Part shown: piece after piece, positions 52,653-62,498 of the stretch
Position numbering within the stretch: position 1 is the stretch's first letter
How the letters are laid out: the number at the start of each line of letters is the position of its first letter
Assembly (NCBI RefSeq): GCF_900143075.1
Contig: NZ_FRCY01000006.1
Coordinates: 51,959 to 115,958 of the forward strand
Direction: 5' to 3'
Source of the DNA: Cyclobacterium lianum
GTDB lineage: Bacteria > Bacteroidota > Bacteroidia > Cytophagales > Cyclobacteriaceae
DNA length: 64,000 nucleotides
Notes under the pieces: model-generated
Databases searched by the model: none
Told to the model about the DNA's origin: nothing
Seen by the model: the letters and a program-made list of their open reading frames with translations, nothing else
Translations under genes and position numbers: made by a program

Positions 52653-53711
52653 TCAATTTAAAGGAACCGAAGTGGCGAGCGCAATCACCCGACCCTGGTC
52701 TCCCACTGCATTGTAAAAATGATAAGTAACTCCCTCCCAATGGATTACCCAGGGCTTATGGGCGTACATCGAATCATATGGCTCCGAGGGCGACACCAGG
52801 TCCTCCCCTTCCCAATCCGTCCAGTGAAGCAGATCGTAAGAGCAGGCAAACCGCTCGAAAGCCCCGGGTTTCCAGAAAGCACCAAAATAAAACATGACGT
52901 ACAAATCGTCAATTTTCACAATCTGTGCATCTCCGCAAATTCCTTCTCCACGGGTAATGACGGGCTCATCCCCTATCCTTGTCCAATTTACCATATCTCT
53001 TGACCCTGCCATCCCAATACTTTCATAGGTTGCGGTATCACCTTTGGCATTGTAGTACATGACAAAAGGGTACCCGGTCAGTTCATCTTCATCGCGGATG
53101 ATGTGGGACTTGTAGATTTTGTCCGTTTCAAACCACCGCGCGGAAGAATCCCCGGGAAGCAGGACCGGAGTAGCGATCCGCTCCCATTCTTCTGCCAATA
53201 CCAGACTTTGCGATTTTGCCATGCCAACACCGAGCGTACCGGCTTCATAACCTTCCGTAGCTCCACCCAGATAGGACATCCAGTAATTGCCTTCATGCCT
53301 CGCCACCTCGTTTCCGGCTCCCCAATGGATATCGACAAGCGCCAGGTATCCTGCTTTTTGATTCGCATCCCAGGTACCCGGGGTAAATGAAAGCAGCCTG
53401 CCCTGCTCTTCCCAATCCAGCAGATTGCTGCTTTTGGCCAGCCAGGTTTCGTACCCCTTCCCATCAAAGACGATGTAGGTCATGTACCAATCACCTTCGT
53501 ACCGGAAAATAGTAGGGCTGTCCACCAGTTTTGAAGTATCGCTGTGCTGAAACACCACACCGTACTTAAATGGGGTTTTGATCCGTTCATACATCTCCTG
53601 CATGCGTTCTGCCGACACATCGGCAGGAAGCTGAGGGGAAGGCTTGCAGCAAACCCATCCCCAGCAGCATAACGTAAACAATAGTAATTTCTGAATACGA
53701 TTCATCAACAA
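52653..53711 (-). CDS. Propeller glycoside hydrolase-like lipoprotein (GH43/GH117-like)
   Basis: 352 residues with a cysteine-rich signal (LLFTLCCWGWVCC); ATG 53711 and 53705 are both possible. Five-bladed-propeller motifs: LVDSPTIFRYEGDWYMTYIVF, YETWLAKSSNLLDWEEQGRL, HEGNYWMSYLGGATEGYEAG, YPFVMYYNAKGDTATYESIG and GDAQIVKIDDLYVMFYFGAF. The Asp of SPTIFR-type blades is conserved. Operon position between an oxidoreductase and a sulfatase suggests it removes a sugar from a sulfated oligosaccharide. Confidence 0.75.
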   Translation of the reverse strand: MLMNRIQKLLLFTLCCWGWVCCKPSPQLPADVSAERMQEMYERIKTPFKYGVVFQHSDTSKLVDSPTIFRYEGDWYMTYIVFDGKGYETWLAKSSNLLDWEEQGRLLSFTPGTWDANQKAGYLALVDIHWGAGNEVARHEGNYWMSYLGGATEGYEAGTLGVGMAKSQSLVLAEEWERIATPVLLPGDSSARWFETDKIYKSHIIRDEDELTGYPFVMYYNAKGDTATYESIGMAGSRDMVNWTRIGDEPVITRGEGICGDAQIVKIDDLYVMFYFGAFWKPGAFERFACSYDLLHWTDWEGEDLVSPSEPYDSMYAHKPWVIHWEGVTYHFYNAVGDQGRVIALATSVPLN

Positions 53712-53716
53712 GCCTT

Positions 53717-55129
53717 CTAAAGCTTGTAATACTCCTCCCAGCCTTTTCTCGGCGGCACGCCTGCCAGCAATTGATTGGCCAATGCGTGATTGGTAATCTG
53801 CTTCGATTCCCTGTCAAATTTTAAATGGGCTTTGAGTCGCTGAGAAAGGACTCCCAAGGTAAACACCTGACTCAAGGGCCCGGCAATGTCAAAGGATGAC
53901 CTGCATTTTTCCTCTCCTTTGCAGGCTTTGAGGAAATTCGCGAAATGATTGGAGGGGCTTTCCATCACCTCTGGCAGTCTCGATGCCATGTCTCTTGCTG
54001 CATCCTCAGGTATTATCGACAGGGTGCTGCCGTGCGATCCCCCTTTGAACGTAAGGTCTTTTCCATAGATGATTTTTCCAGGGTTGAGCTTCGCCGGCTG
54101 CAGTTGGCCATCACTTGGAGGTGGAATATTCGGATCCAGTTCGGAAACCCCATACCCCTCCGGCACCGGTGGAATATTTTTCTGTCCGTCATACCAGGTT
54201 ATGGTCATGGCTGGCATGTCTTTCCGTTGCGGGAATTTAAAATCAAGGGTAGTTTCCATCGGGAAGAAAAAGGTATTGTGTCCGTCCAGACGGGTAGGAA
54301 TGATTTCTTCGGGAAGCCCCAGATCCAGAAATTCATGGGCAGTATCCATAATATGCGCTCCCCAATCACCCAGAGCACCCATTCCAAAGTCGTACCAACA
54401 CCTCCATTGCCCATTCACCAGATCCTCATTGTAAGGATGCTCATGTGCCGTGGTGTGCCAGGTGTCCCAATCCAGGGTATCTGGTATGGGTTGCTTTTCG
54501 GGAAAGGAAATGATATTGGTATCCCAGCCGTGCCACCTTCTGCGCCCATTCATGTGAGCCGTCATTTTGGTGACATCCTTGATTATTCCTGCATCTTTCC
54601 AGGCTTTAAATTGAAAATAATTGGCTTCCGAATGTCCCTGATTTCCCATTTGGGTGGCCACCTTGTATTTTTTAGCCCCATCCATCATCAATTGCACCTC
54701 TTGAAAAGTTCTGGCCATGGGCTTTTCTACATAAACATGCTTCCCGAGTGACATGGCCAGCATGGTAATGGGAAAGTGAGAAAAATCAGGTGTACCGACG
54801 CTTACTGCTTCGATATCCTTCCCCATCTTGTCAAACATTTCCCTGAAATCCTTAAATCTTGGTACATCAGGAAACATTTTCATGACCTCCTCTGTATGGG
54901 GAGCCCCCATGTCGGTATCGCATAGTGCCACGATGTTTGCCAGGCCGGTTTCATGAAGGGATTTGGTGATACTACCCCCCCTGTGGCCGATACCGCAGCA
55001 GGCCAGATTGACCTTGTCACTCGGGGCTATATGACCTAGAGGTTTCCCCATTACAAAGGAGGGAATCAGGGTGATGCCCGCAGCACCTAATGCGCTGTAT
55101 TTCAGGAATTCTCTTCGCTTATTGTTCAT
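53717..55129 (-). CDS. Gfo/Idh/MocA family oxidoreductase, Tat-exported
   Basis: 470 residues with a twin-arginine signal (NKRREFLKYSALGAAGITL). NAD-binding VNLACCGIGHRGGSITKSL and EKP in HVYVEKPMARTF are visible, followed by GNQGHSEANYFQFKAW and WGAHIMDTAHEFLDLGLPEE. It heads a three-gene operon (spacers 5 and 6 bp). Exported members oxidise sugars; a 3-keto-glycoside route is a reasonable guess. It resembles the protein at 35010 in arrangement but is not adjacent to it. Confidence 0.92.
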   Translation of the reverse strand: MNNKRREFLKYSALGAAGITLIPSFVMGKPLGHIAPSDKVNLACCGIGHRGGSITKSLHETGLANIVALCDTDMGAPHTEEVMKMFPDVPRFKDFREMFDKMGKDIEAVSVGTPDFSHFPITMLAMSLGKHVYVEKPMARTFQEVQLMMDGAKKYKVATQMGNQGHSEANYFQFKAWKDAGIIKDVTKMTAHMNGRRRWHGWDTNIISFPEKQPIPDTLDWDTWHTTAHEHPYNEDLVNGQWRCWYDFGMGALGDWGAHIMDTAHEFLDLGLPEEIIPTRLDGHNTFFFPMETTLDFKFPQRKDMPAMTITWYDGQKNIPPVPEGYGVSELDPNIPPPSDGQLQPAKLNPGKIIYGKDLTFKGGSHGSTLSIIPEDAARDMASRLPEVMESPSNHFANFLKACKGEEKCRSSFDIAGPLSQVFTLGVLSQRLKAHLKFDRESKQITNHALANQLLAGVPPRKGWEEYYKL

Positions 55130-55305
55130 TTTTCTATTTGATGGTTATTTCGAATTGTCTTATTGATCCCGGCAAAGACCGGTTAAAGTTGGTCAGATGT
55201 GTTTCTGGCCTAATGATATTACAATCATGAATTTAGAGGAATTACCGAGATTTACCGCAAAAAATAATGCATTACTTTACATTAAATGTTTGAATAGGGC
55301 ATAAA

Positions 55306-56424
55306 ATGAACTTAAATTTCGGGATGTTTAGTCGGTACACATTCTTTTCAATTCTTATTTCAGGGATTATCAGCTATTCCTGCGGATCGGGTACCGGCGA
55401 CCAGGAGCCTGGCTATCAACTTCTGATATTAGACACGCTATCCATCGGTTTTCAGGGAGAAATTCATGCCGGAGATTTTAGAGACGGCAGGGGTGTCATT
55501 TATAATTACAGATCAGGGGAATATTTGACTTTTGACAGTGCTGGCAGTGTATTGGCACGAAACAGGATTCCGGCGCAGGGAGAAAATGGCTTGTTTTATG
55601 TCAATGCCCTGGAATTCACAGATGAGGGAGAAATACTGGCACAATCCATAAATGGTGAAATAGGCCTCCTGGATCAGCAACTGCAGCTTAAGGAGAAAAT
55701 TATTATGCCTTTTCCCAATGGCAGCATAGAACTGAAGAGAAATGTAAGTACCCTGCAAAAATGGCGGGACCAGCTGCTCCTCTTTTATCCTGGCAGGGAC
55801 AGCAAGAGCCCCTACCAAATGGGATACTACAGGGACAATCACCTGCTTGAAAAGCTAGACCTCTCGACGGGAAAAAGCAGTCCGTTCCTCAAACTCTCTC
55901 CGGAGAGCCAGTACCAGAAAAACCTGCATTTCGAACCTCCTACGGCTCTGATCAGTGTCTCGGGAGACCAATTGTATTTTGCTTTCAATAAAGAACCCCT
56001 GGTTCATCTGTATGATCTGTCCGGGCAAGGTGCCCTGCAGGCCTCTGTTGCCCTGGAAGCCAAAAAATTTGTACAGGTGGAAGGGCAGGAAATCCCCCTT
56101 GGTAACGATGGCTCGGTATTGGCTGAAGGAGAAATTACAGGGCTCTTTGCACTCGACAATGGATTTGCCGTGACTTACTTTGAAGGCCTCGAAAACCTAC
56201 CCAACCAGCCCAATACCAGTCCGCCGGGGCAGCAATTAAAAATACACGACGAAAAAAATGGCTGGACGGGATCGGTGGAGTTACCTATCGAATTGCTGTT
56301 TGTCCTTAATTTTGAAGGGCCGGATCTTCCTTTTTATGGCATCATCAATCCTGTATTTACGAATAATAGCACCAATACGGTAAAAATACTTAAATTTCAG
56401 ATTCAACCTATCCCTAAATCATGA
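55306..56424 (+). CDS. Six-bladed beta-propeller lipoprotein (DUF4221-like)
   Basis: 372 residues with a lipoprotein signal ending IISYSC; an alternative ATG at 55324 gives the same lipobox. The body has repeated blades with GRGVIYNYRSGEYLTFDSAGSVL, GEILAQSINGEIGLLDQQLQ and GDQLYFAFNKEPLVHLYDLSG. It most resembles the 6-bladed BF3164/DUF4221-type lipoproteins of Bacteroidota, whose role is unclear. Its TGA overlaps the ATG of the DUF1080 gene. Confidence 0.68.
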   Translation: MNLNFGMFSRYTFFSILISGIISYSCGSGTGDQEPGYQLLILDTLSIGFQGEIHAGDFRDGRGVIYNYRSGEYLTFDSAGSVLARNRIPAQGENGLFYVNALEFTDEGEILAQSINGEIGLLDQQLQLKEKIIMPFPNGSIELKRNVSTLQKWRDQLLLFYPGRDSKSPYQMGYYRDNHLLEKLDLSTGKSSPFLKLSPESQYQKNLHFEPPTALISVSGDQLYFAFNKEPLVHLYDLSGQGALQASVALEAKKFVQVEGQEIPLGNDGSVLAEGEITGLFALDNGFAVTYFEGLENLPNQPNTSPPGQQLKIHDEKNGWTGSVELPIELLFVLNFEGPDLPFYGIINPVFTNNSTNTVKILKFQIQPIPKS

Positions 56425-57305
56425 CGCGCATTATGAATAAAACAATACATTCGCCTACCGCTCTGCTGTTGTTGCTGTGCAGCTTGTTAATTGCTTGCTC
56501 GCCAGCCAGTGAGCAACAGGAAGAAGAAATCAACATAAAAGATGGATGGAGGAGCCTCTTCAATGGCAAAGACATGGAAAACTGGCGAATAAAAATTGCC
56601 AAACATGAGCTGGATGAGAATTATGCCAATACTTTCCGGGTAGAGGACGGATTGCTTAAGGTTAGATATGATGGCTATGATGCCTTTGACCGGCAATATG
56701 GGCATATTTTCTACGATGAATCCTTTTCGTACTATCTTTACAGAGTGGAGTACCGGTTTGTAGGAGAGCAGGCCCCCGAAGGAGAAGGGTGGGCGTTGAG
56801 AAACTCCGGGGTCATGTTGCACGGTCAGGATCCTGAAACTATGACCAAAGACCAGGATTTCCCCATTTCGATTGAAGGGCAGCTATTGGGTGGTGACGGA
56901 GAAAATCCAAGAACCACCAGCAATCTCTGTACGCCGGGGACCAACGTGGTGATGGATGGCGAGCTCTTCACCCCTCACTGCGTCAACTCCAGCTCCAAAA
57001 CCTATCATGGGGAGCAATGGGTAACTGCTGATTTTCTGGTATTGGGTGATTCTGTGATTCACCATATACTGGAGGGTGATACGGTGCTTACCTACTACCA
57101 ACCCCAAATGGGCGGAGGAAATGTCAGCAACCACAATCCAGAAATAAAAAAAGACGGGCAATTGATCTCAGCCGGTTTTATTTCCCTGCAAAGCGAAAGC
57201 CACCCGATAGATTTCAGAAGGGTAGATATCTTTGACCTTTCTCCCTATCAGAATGACCCGGCCAAACTGGAAGAGGTACTGAACCTGCTGAAAAATGAAG
57301 AATAA
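56421..57305 (+). CDS. DUF1080 lipoprotein (3-keto-glycoside hydrolase/lyase type)
   Basis: 294 residues with a lipoprotein signal ending LLIAC; ATG 56433 is an equal start. DUF1080 motifs include GWRSLFNGKDMENWRI, YLYRVEYRFVGEQAPEGEGW, RNSGVMLHGQDPETM and AGFISLQSESHPIDFRRVDI. This is the larger subtype (compare 257 residues at 44999). Together with Gfo/Idh/MocA genes nearby it indicates the 3-keto-sugar route. Ends at a good terminator. Confidence 0.9.
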   Translation: MTRIMNKTIHSPTALLLLLCSLLIACSPASEQQEEEINIKDGWRSLFNGKDMENWRIKIAKHELDENYANTFRVEDGLLKVRYDGYDAFDRQYGHIFYDESFSYYLYRVEYRFVGEQAPEGEGWALRNSGVMLHGQDPETMTKDQDFPISIEGQLLGGDGENPRTTSNLCTPGTNVVMDGELFTPHCVNSSSKTYHGEQWVTADFLVLGDSVIHHILEGDTVLTYYQPQMGGGNVSNHNPEIKKDGQLISAGFISLQSESHPIDFRRVDIFDLSPYQNDPAKLEEVLNLLKNEE

Positions 57306-57308
57306 AAG

Positions 57309-57337
57309 TAAGGGGTTTACGAACAGCCCCTTATTTT
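57309..57337. terminator. Terminator between convergent genes
   Basis: Stem AAGGGG (57310-57315) and CCCCTT (57327-57332) with a small inner pairing, followed by ATTTTC on the plus strand. It ends the DUF1080 transcript and, in reverse (TAAGGGG...CCCCTTACTTTTA), the facing flavoprotein transcript. Confidence 0.62.
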
Positions 57338-58702
57338 CTAGGATTCTCCCAAAAGATTTTTCTGAAGGAAGTCATTTACAAATTTTCCGGAGGAATCCAT
57401 GTCTCTTCTCAGTTGCAGAAAGTCATTCATCCTTTCATATTGGCCATGCAGGTATGCCCGGTCAAGGGTAAACAGCTTGCCCCAATGGGGCCGGACCTGA
57501 AAGGGTTTTAATTTTGCCTCTATCCTGGGCAACAACTCGCTTACATTTTTCCAGTCTGGTTTCCAGGTAAAATGAATGGCAATGCTATCCCTGCCATAAG
57601 CGGGGCTCAGCCACAATGCATCTTGCTTTATGGAACGGATTTCAGATATCAGCAGGTAGGGGTAGATCTGCTCTCCCATCGAATACATTTCATTGATGGC
57701 AGCCACCGCCTGGCTTCTGGGAACAAAATACTCGGACTGAAGCTCCTCTCCGCTGCTGGGGGTGAAGTCCATTTTAAAATGAGGAAGTCGCTCGTGCCAG
57801 GCGCCCGGAAGCCCCATTTGTTCGGTGCAATTGATCGCTGAGATTTCCTTAATAGGGTGCAGGTGATCAGGAGCCAGGGATGCGCCGAGAAGGTTCTCCG
57901 GCATGGACTCCTCCTGATCAACGACCTTCTTTTTGATCCACCATTGATTTACCCTGTCGTTCTGCCAATCTGTGAAGAGGCTCACGCTATAACCAGACGA
58001 GAATACCGAATCAAAATGGAGTCGGAGTGTGGAAAGGGGAAGATTTTCATACACATATTGCCGGATGTCAAAGGTAGGCCCGACGCGCAAATGCATCCGA
58101 GTCACGACCCCTAGTGCTCCCAGGTGTACCACTGATGCCTGTAATGCTTCCGGGTCAATGTCTTCGCTGAAAACCTGGCTTTCCCCATTGGCTTTGACCA
58201 TCTCCATTTGCTTTACGGCCGTAGACAAATTACCGTTTTGATCACCTGATCCATGCGTACCAGTAGCACACGCCCCGGCAATGGAGATATGCGGAAGTGA
58301 GGCCAGGTTGTGCAAGGCCAGACCTTCCTCCTGAAGCCTTCTGGCCAAAACACCATATTGCAAGGCACCATTGACTATGACTGTGCTGCCATCCGTGGAA
58401 AGTTGGATGCCGGAATCCATATCTGCCAGAGAAAGGTGCCTGCTCTTGCTGTCGGCAATGGCATTGAAAGAATGTCGGGTGCCAAGAACCTTGATTTTAC
58501 GCTGATTGCTAACATACGAACGCAGTGCGGATTCCCCATCGGGTTTATCCAGAATACCTGTGCTGTAGGTAAAATTACCCGCCCAGTTGGAACGCAATGA
58601 ACCCCCTTCTTTCTGAGATCCGGATTCACATCCAACCATAGGCAACACAAGATTGGCTCCCAACAGTAGGGAAGAATTTTTTAAAAACTGCCTTTTTTTC
58701 AC
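57338..58702 (-). CDS. FAD-linked alditol/lactone oxidase-like flavoprotein, exported
   Basis: 454 residues with a Tat-like/lipoprotein signal (MKKRQFLKNSSLLLGANLVL, Cys near residue 25). The FAD-binding domain has VLGTRHSFNAIADSKSRHLSL, LHNLASLPHISIAGACATGTHGSG, GALGVVTRMHLRVG, typical of D-arabinono-1,4-lactone/alditol oxidases with covalent FAD. The C-terminal part has HPHWGKLFTLDRAYLHGQY-like text (RPHWGKLFTLD). It starts 14 bp after the glutamate dehydrogenase gene, apparently co-transcribed. Substrate may be a sugar alcohol or sugar lactone. Confidence 0.88.
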   Translation of the reverse strand: MKKRQFLKNSSLLLGANLVLPMVGCESGSQKEGGSLRSNWAGNFTYSTGILDKPDGESALRSYVSNQRKIKVLGTRHSFNAIADSKSRHLSLADMDSGIQLSTDGSTVIVNGALQYGVLARRLQEEGLALHNLASLPHISIAGACATGTHGSGDQNGNLSTAVKQMEMVKANGESQVFSEDIDPEALQASVVHLGALGVVTRMHLRVGPTFDIRQYVYENLPLSTLRLHFDSVFSSGYSVSLFTDWQNDRVNQWWIKKKVVDQEESMPENLLGASLAPDHLHPIKEISAINCTEQMGLPGAWHERLPHFKMDFTPSSGEELQSEYFVPRSQAVAAINEMYSMGEQIYPYLLISEIRSIKQDALWLSPAYGRDSIAIHFTWKPDWKNVSELLPRIEAKLKPFQVRPHWGKLFTLDRAYLHGQYERMNDFLQLRRDMDSSGKFVNDFLQKNLLGES

Positions 58703-58716
58703 TTATCGACATATTT

Positions 58717-60135
58717 TTAAGGAAAGATGCCCAGATCCATATATGAAATGGCTATCCTTTCCAGGGCTACAATAAAGCCGGCGGTTCTAAGATCTTTGAT
58801 CCCCTTCTCTTTTTTCACCCCATTCATATGGTGGTAGGCAGTAACCATGGTCTCTTCCAGCCCGGAATTGACCAGATCTCTTTCACTTGCACCTCTGACG
58901 ATCAAATCTTTCTGTTCATCACTGAAAGAATCGCCGGTGGCCTTTTCAATATTTTCGAGCAGGGCTTCGTATTTCTTCATGTCATATCGCTTCTCCAGCT
59001 TGCCAAAGGAAACCCTGGACAGGTTCTTCAGCCATTCAAAATAGGAAACCGTCACCCCTCCGGCATTCAGGTACATGTCCGGAATAATCATGACTCCTTT
59101 TTCCAAAAGTATGTTATTGGCGTCCTGGGTGACCGGACCATTTGCTGCTTCTCCGATAATCCTGGCCTGGATTTCATTTGCATTTTCGGATGTAACCTGG
59201 TTTTCCAGAGCTGCAGGTATCAGAATATCGCAAGGATAGGTCAGTAATGTTTTGCTGTCTGCGATAAACTCCCCTTTCTTGTAGCCCTCGAAGCCTTTAT
59301 TTTGGATTTGGTAGGCTTTGATATCTTCTATATCTATCCCCTGCTCATTCCATATTCCTCCATTGTACTCTGCTATTCCAATAATCTTGGCGCCAGCTTC
59401 CTGCAGAAATTTGGCCGAGTAATACCCTACATTCCCCAGACCCTGTACGATTATCTTCTTGCCCGACAGGCCCACAGTTAAGCCCAAAGCATCCATGTCT
59501 TCTTTAACACTTACAGCTTCTCGAATACCAATAAAAACGCCCATTCCTGTAGCTTCCGTGCGTCCGTCTATACCGTGCTGGGAAAGTGGCTTGCCGGTAA
59601 CGCAGCCCTTGGCGTTGATCACTTCCGGATTAAAGGCTTCGAACGTATCTACGATCCAGGCCATTTCCCGGCTACCAGTACCATAGTCTGGAGCCGGAAC
59701 GTCGATGGCCGGTCCGATAAATTTTTTCTTGATCAACTCCGAAGTATACCTGCGTGTAATTTTCTCCAATTGATCTACCGTATATTTGGTAGGATCGATG
59801 GTCACGCCTCCTTTTGCTCCGCCGTAGGGAATATTGACAAGGGCACATTTGTATGTCATCAGGGCAGCGAGGCCCTTTACCTCGTCTTCGTTTACAAAGC
59901 TGCTGTATCGGATACCTCCCTTTACCGGTAGCTTGTGTGTAGAATGCTGCACCCGATACCCTTCGATCACCTGATAGGTGCCGTCACCATTTCTCAAAGG
60001 AAAGTTAAACTTGTATATGCTATTGCATTGCTTGATCTGATCCAAAAGTCCCGGATGTATATCCATATGGCTGGCTGCATGATCCACCACCTTACAAACA
60101 TCATCAAAAAAACTGTACGCTTTCTGTTCTCCCAT
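58717..60135 (-). CDS. gdhA: Glutamate dehydrogenase (Glu/Leu/Phe/Val dehydrogenase family)
   Basis: 472 residues; oxidative deamination of glutamate to 2-oxoglutarate, or the reverse, in the cytoplasm. Substrate-binding KGGIRYSSF and catalytic-Lys region LVNIPYGGAKGG, PAPDYGTGSREMAWI and the Rossmann GLGNVGYYSAKFL are clear. The length and motifs fit the hexameric bacterial type; a leucine/phenylalanine dehydrogenase is a less likely alternative. It precedes the flavoprotein by 14 bp. The gene symbol is by family. Confidence 0.9.
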   Translation of the reverse strand: MGEQKAYSFFDDVCKVVDHAASHMDIHPGLLDQIKQCNSIYKFNFPLRNGDGTYQVIEGYRVQHSTHKLPVKGGIRYSSFVNEDEVKGLAALMTYKCALVNIPYGGAKGGVTIDPTKYTVDQLEKITRRYTSELIKKKFIGPAIDVPAPDYGTGSREMAWIVDTFEAFNPEVINAKGCVTGKPLSQHGIDGRTEATGMGVFIGIREAVSVKEDMDALGLTVGLSGKKIIVQGLGNVGYYSAKFLQEAGAKIIGIAEYNGGIWNEQGIDIEDIKAYQIQNKGFEGYKKGEFIADSKTLLTYPCDILIPAALENQVTSENANEIQARIIGEAANGPVTQDANNILLEKGVMIIPDMYLNAGGVTVSYFEWLKNLSRVSFGKLEKRYDMKKYEALLENIEKATGDSFSDEQKDLIVRGASERDLVNSGLEETMVTAYHHMNGVKKEKGIKDLRTAGFIVALERIAISYMDLGIFP

Positions 60136-60230
60136 ACTATGATTTTAGATTTAGGTTTTCGTTAATTTCAATAAGATCTCATTGTCCAAGTACTGTGCCT
60201 AAGTTTCCAATATATGAATTTATTGGGTGA

Positions 60231-61697
60231 TTAAATATCCTGTACCGAAAGTCTTCCGGGATGACGGTTGTTTTTACCCTCCACTCCGGTCAGCGCATCA
60301 CCCATATCTTCTCTTGCCTTTGCTGCCAGTTGCTCCAATTTCTCCAGGACATCTGGCCTTTCATCGATCAGATTGACCTGCTCCATCTTGTCATCTCTTA
60401 GGTTGTAGAGCGCTTTTTCTTCCAGTTCCACCATCTCATATTTACCCGGCACACCATCTGAAGGCTTTACAAAATCGGCCGGTAAAGAACGGTACCGGTG
60501 TGGAAATACCAGTTTCCAGTCCCCGCTGATCACAGCCTGCAATTCATTTTGATTGTAGTACACATAATATGCCTCCTGGGGAGATACAGCCCCCTCCTCC
60601 AGACTGAGTACAGGCCAGACATTCTTGCCATCGATTTCCCTTTCCGGGAGGGAAGCTCCGGTGATATGGGCGATGGTAGGCAACAGGTCTATGGTCATGG
60701 CTGCCTCATCCTGGACTTCGCCCGCAGGTATTTTACCGGGCCACTTCATGATCGCAGGTACCCGGACTCCTCCTTCCCAGGAGGTACCCTTGCCCTCTCT
60801 CAATTCACCCGGACTACCCGCATGGGCGCCATAGGAAAGCCAGGGTCCATTGTCGGAAGTGAAAATTACGAGGGTATTGTCTTCAATTCCGGCTGATTTC
60901 AGCGCATCTATCACCTGACCGACTGACCAGTCAATCTCCATGATAACATCGCCATATAATCCGTTTTCGGATTTATCCTTAAACTTATCTGAAACGAAAA
61001 GCGGTACATGCGGCATACTGTGTGCCAGATACAAAAAGAAGGGTTCATCCTTTTTTCGATTTATGAAATCCACGGCCCGCTCCGTATACCAGGTGGTCAG
61101 TAGACTTTGATCTTCCAGTGTGTCGATCACAGATTCGTTTTCATAAAGGGGCAGTGGGGGGTAAAAATCGGGTCGCTCAGGATGATAAGGCCACATATCA
61201 TTGGAATAGGGAAGGCCAAAAAACTCATCAAAGCCCTGCTTCGTAGGTAAAAATGGTGCCAAATGCCCCAGGTGCCATTTCCCTACTATTGCTGTAGCAT
61301 AACCCTCCGGCTTTAATATTTCTGCTATGGTTTTTTCGTCTGGATTCAGACCATGCTGACTTTGATGCGATAAAGCGCCAAAGATACCCAGCCGATTGGA
61401 ATAGCAGCCTGTTAAAAGAGATGCCCTTGAGGCGGAGCATACTGCATTGGCCACGTGAAAATTGGTGTAACGGGTTCCCTCTGCGGCCATTTTATCCAGG
61501 TTCGGAGTCTGGTAACCCTGAGCGCCAAATACGCCAACATCTGCGTATCCCTGATCATCGGTAAAGATGATGACGATATTCGGTTTGGACGGACCGTTTC
61601 CTTTCTTACCGGAATCTACCTCACAGCCAAGGAAAATGAAGGTGAACAAAAAGAAATAAAGTTTAAGCGTAGAGAGTCCTGTTGTCATCAATTTCAA
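60231..61697 (-). CDS. Sulfatase, lipoprotein
   Basis: 488 residues with a signal ending TFIFLGC (lipobox), so membrane-tethered. Metal site [13 protein letters not shown] and formylglycine motif CSASR (C87 in [17 protein letters not shown]), where the third position is Ala rather than the usual Pro; the CxAxR variant is also accepted. [13 protein letters not shown]-like text (HSMPHVPLF) and [19 protein letters not shown] are typical. Start at ATG 61697 or 61688. Separated by 95 bp from glutamate dehydrogenase. Confidence 0.92.
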   Translation of the reverse strand: MKLMTTGLSTLKLYFFLFTFIFLGCEVDSGKKGNGPSKPNIVIIFTDDQGYADVGVFGAQGYQTPNLDKMAAEGTRYTNFHVANAVCSASRASLLTGCYSNRLGIFGALSHQSQHGLNPDEKTIAEILKPEGYATAIVGKWHLGHLAPFLPTKQGFDEFFGLPYSNDMWPYHPERPDFYPPLPLYENESVIDTLEDQSLLTTWYTERAVDFINRKKDEPFFLYLAHSMPHVPLFVSDKFKDKSENGLYGDVIMEIDWSVGQVIDALKSAGIEDNTLVIFTSDNGPWLSYGAHAGSPGELREGKGTSWEGGVRVPAIMKWPGKIPAGEVQDEAAMTIDLLPTIAHITGASLPEREIDGKNVWPVLSLEEGAVSPQEAYYVYYNQNELQAVISGDWKLVFPHRYRSLPADFVKPSDGVPGKYEMVELEEKALYNLRDDKMEQVNLIDERPDVLEKLEQLAAKAREDMGDALTGVEGKNNRHPGRLSVQDI

Positions 61698-61816
61698 AAG
61701 AGGTTATTTTTAGTTTACTCTTCTAAAATTCAACAATCGAAATGAAATAAACAAAAGAAATTCCGGCTTATTGGAGTCCAGCTCTCTTTCTGATTACCTG
61801 TAAATTTGGCCGTCAA

Positions 61817-62242
61817 TCAGTTGGGCAGACTTGCGATCCGGAGCCAAAATTGCTCTATGGATGCTATGGCATCGAGAAAATCGGTCACTTCTACCGGTTT
61901 GGTAATGAAACAATTCGCATGATATTCATAGGAAAGGTCAATGTCTCTTCTGGAGGAAGAGGTGGTTAACATGATTACCGGAATTTTTCGAAAAGTCTGG
62001 TGAGTTTTCAACTCTCTCAATACTTCATGCCCGCTTTTTCTGGGCAGGTTAACATCAAGTAAAACCAAATCCGGCGTGGTTTTATCCTCAAATCCTTTGG
62101 TTTTAAATATGAAATCCAATGCTTCCTGCCCGTCTTTTGCCACACTAATCTGGTTGACAATATTGCTTTCCTCCAGGGCTTCAGTTGTTAAAAAAATATC
62201 TCCTTCGTTGTCCTCTACCAACAAGATATGAATCGGTTTCAT
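61817..62242 (-). CDS. Single-domain response regulator (Rcp1-like)
   Basis: 141 residues from ATG 62242 (MKPIHILLVEDNEGD). Receiver domain with acidic pocket (E10, D11), phosphorylation site D63 in LVLLDVNLP, T93 region MLTTSS and K115 in ITKPVEV. There is no output domain, so it signals by protein-protein contact, as in cyanobacterial Rcp1-type regulators. No histidine kinase is in the window. An upstream in-frame ATG at 62278 is rejected because the added residues do not fit the family. Confidence 0.92.
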   Translation of the reverse strand: MKPIHILLVEDNEGDIFLTTEALEESNIVNQISVAKDGQEALDFIFKTKGFEDKTTPDLVLLDVNLPRKSGHEVLRELKTHQTFRKIPVIMLTTSSSRRDIDLSYEYHANCFITKPVEVTDFLDAIASIEQFWLRIASLPN

Positions 62243-62498
62243 GCGGGAATGTAGCTCAGGTTTAATACAGGTTAACAAACAGGGCCATTACAATTGTTCC
62301 GCCCTGAATTTAAGGCAGAATACCATGCCTTAGGTGAATACAAATAACGCTTATTTATTTCTCTTTACCAATTAATAAGTTAAAATACACCAATAATCAA
62401 TAGGATAATTAAACAAGATTTAACCATTATTTATCTTGTTTCGAGATTAAAATTGCCATTTCCTGGAAAATAACAATACCATTTGAACCAGCTACCTA

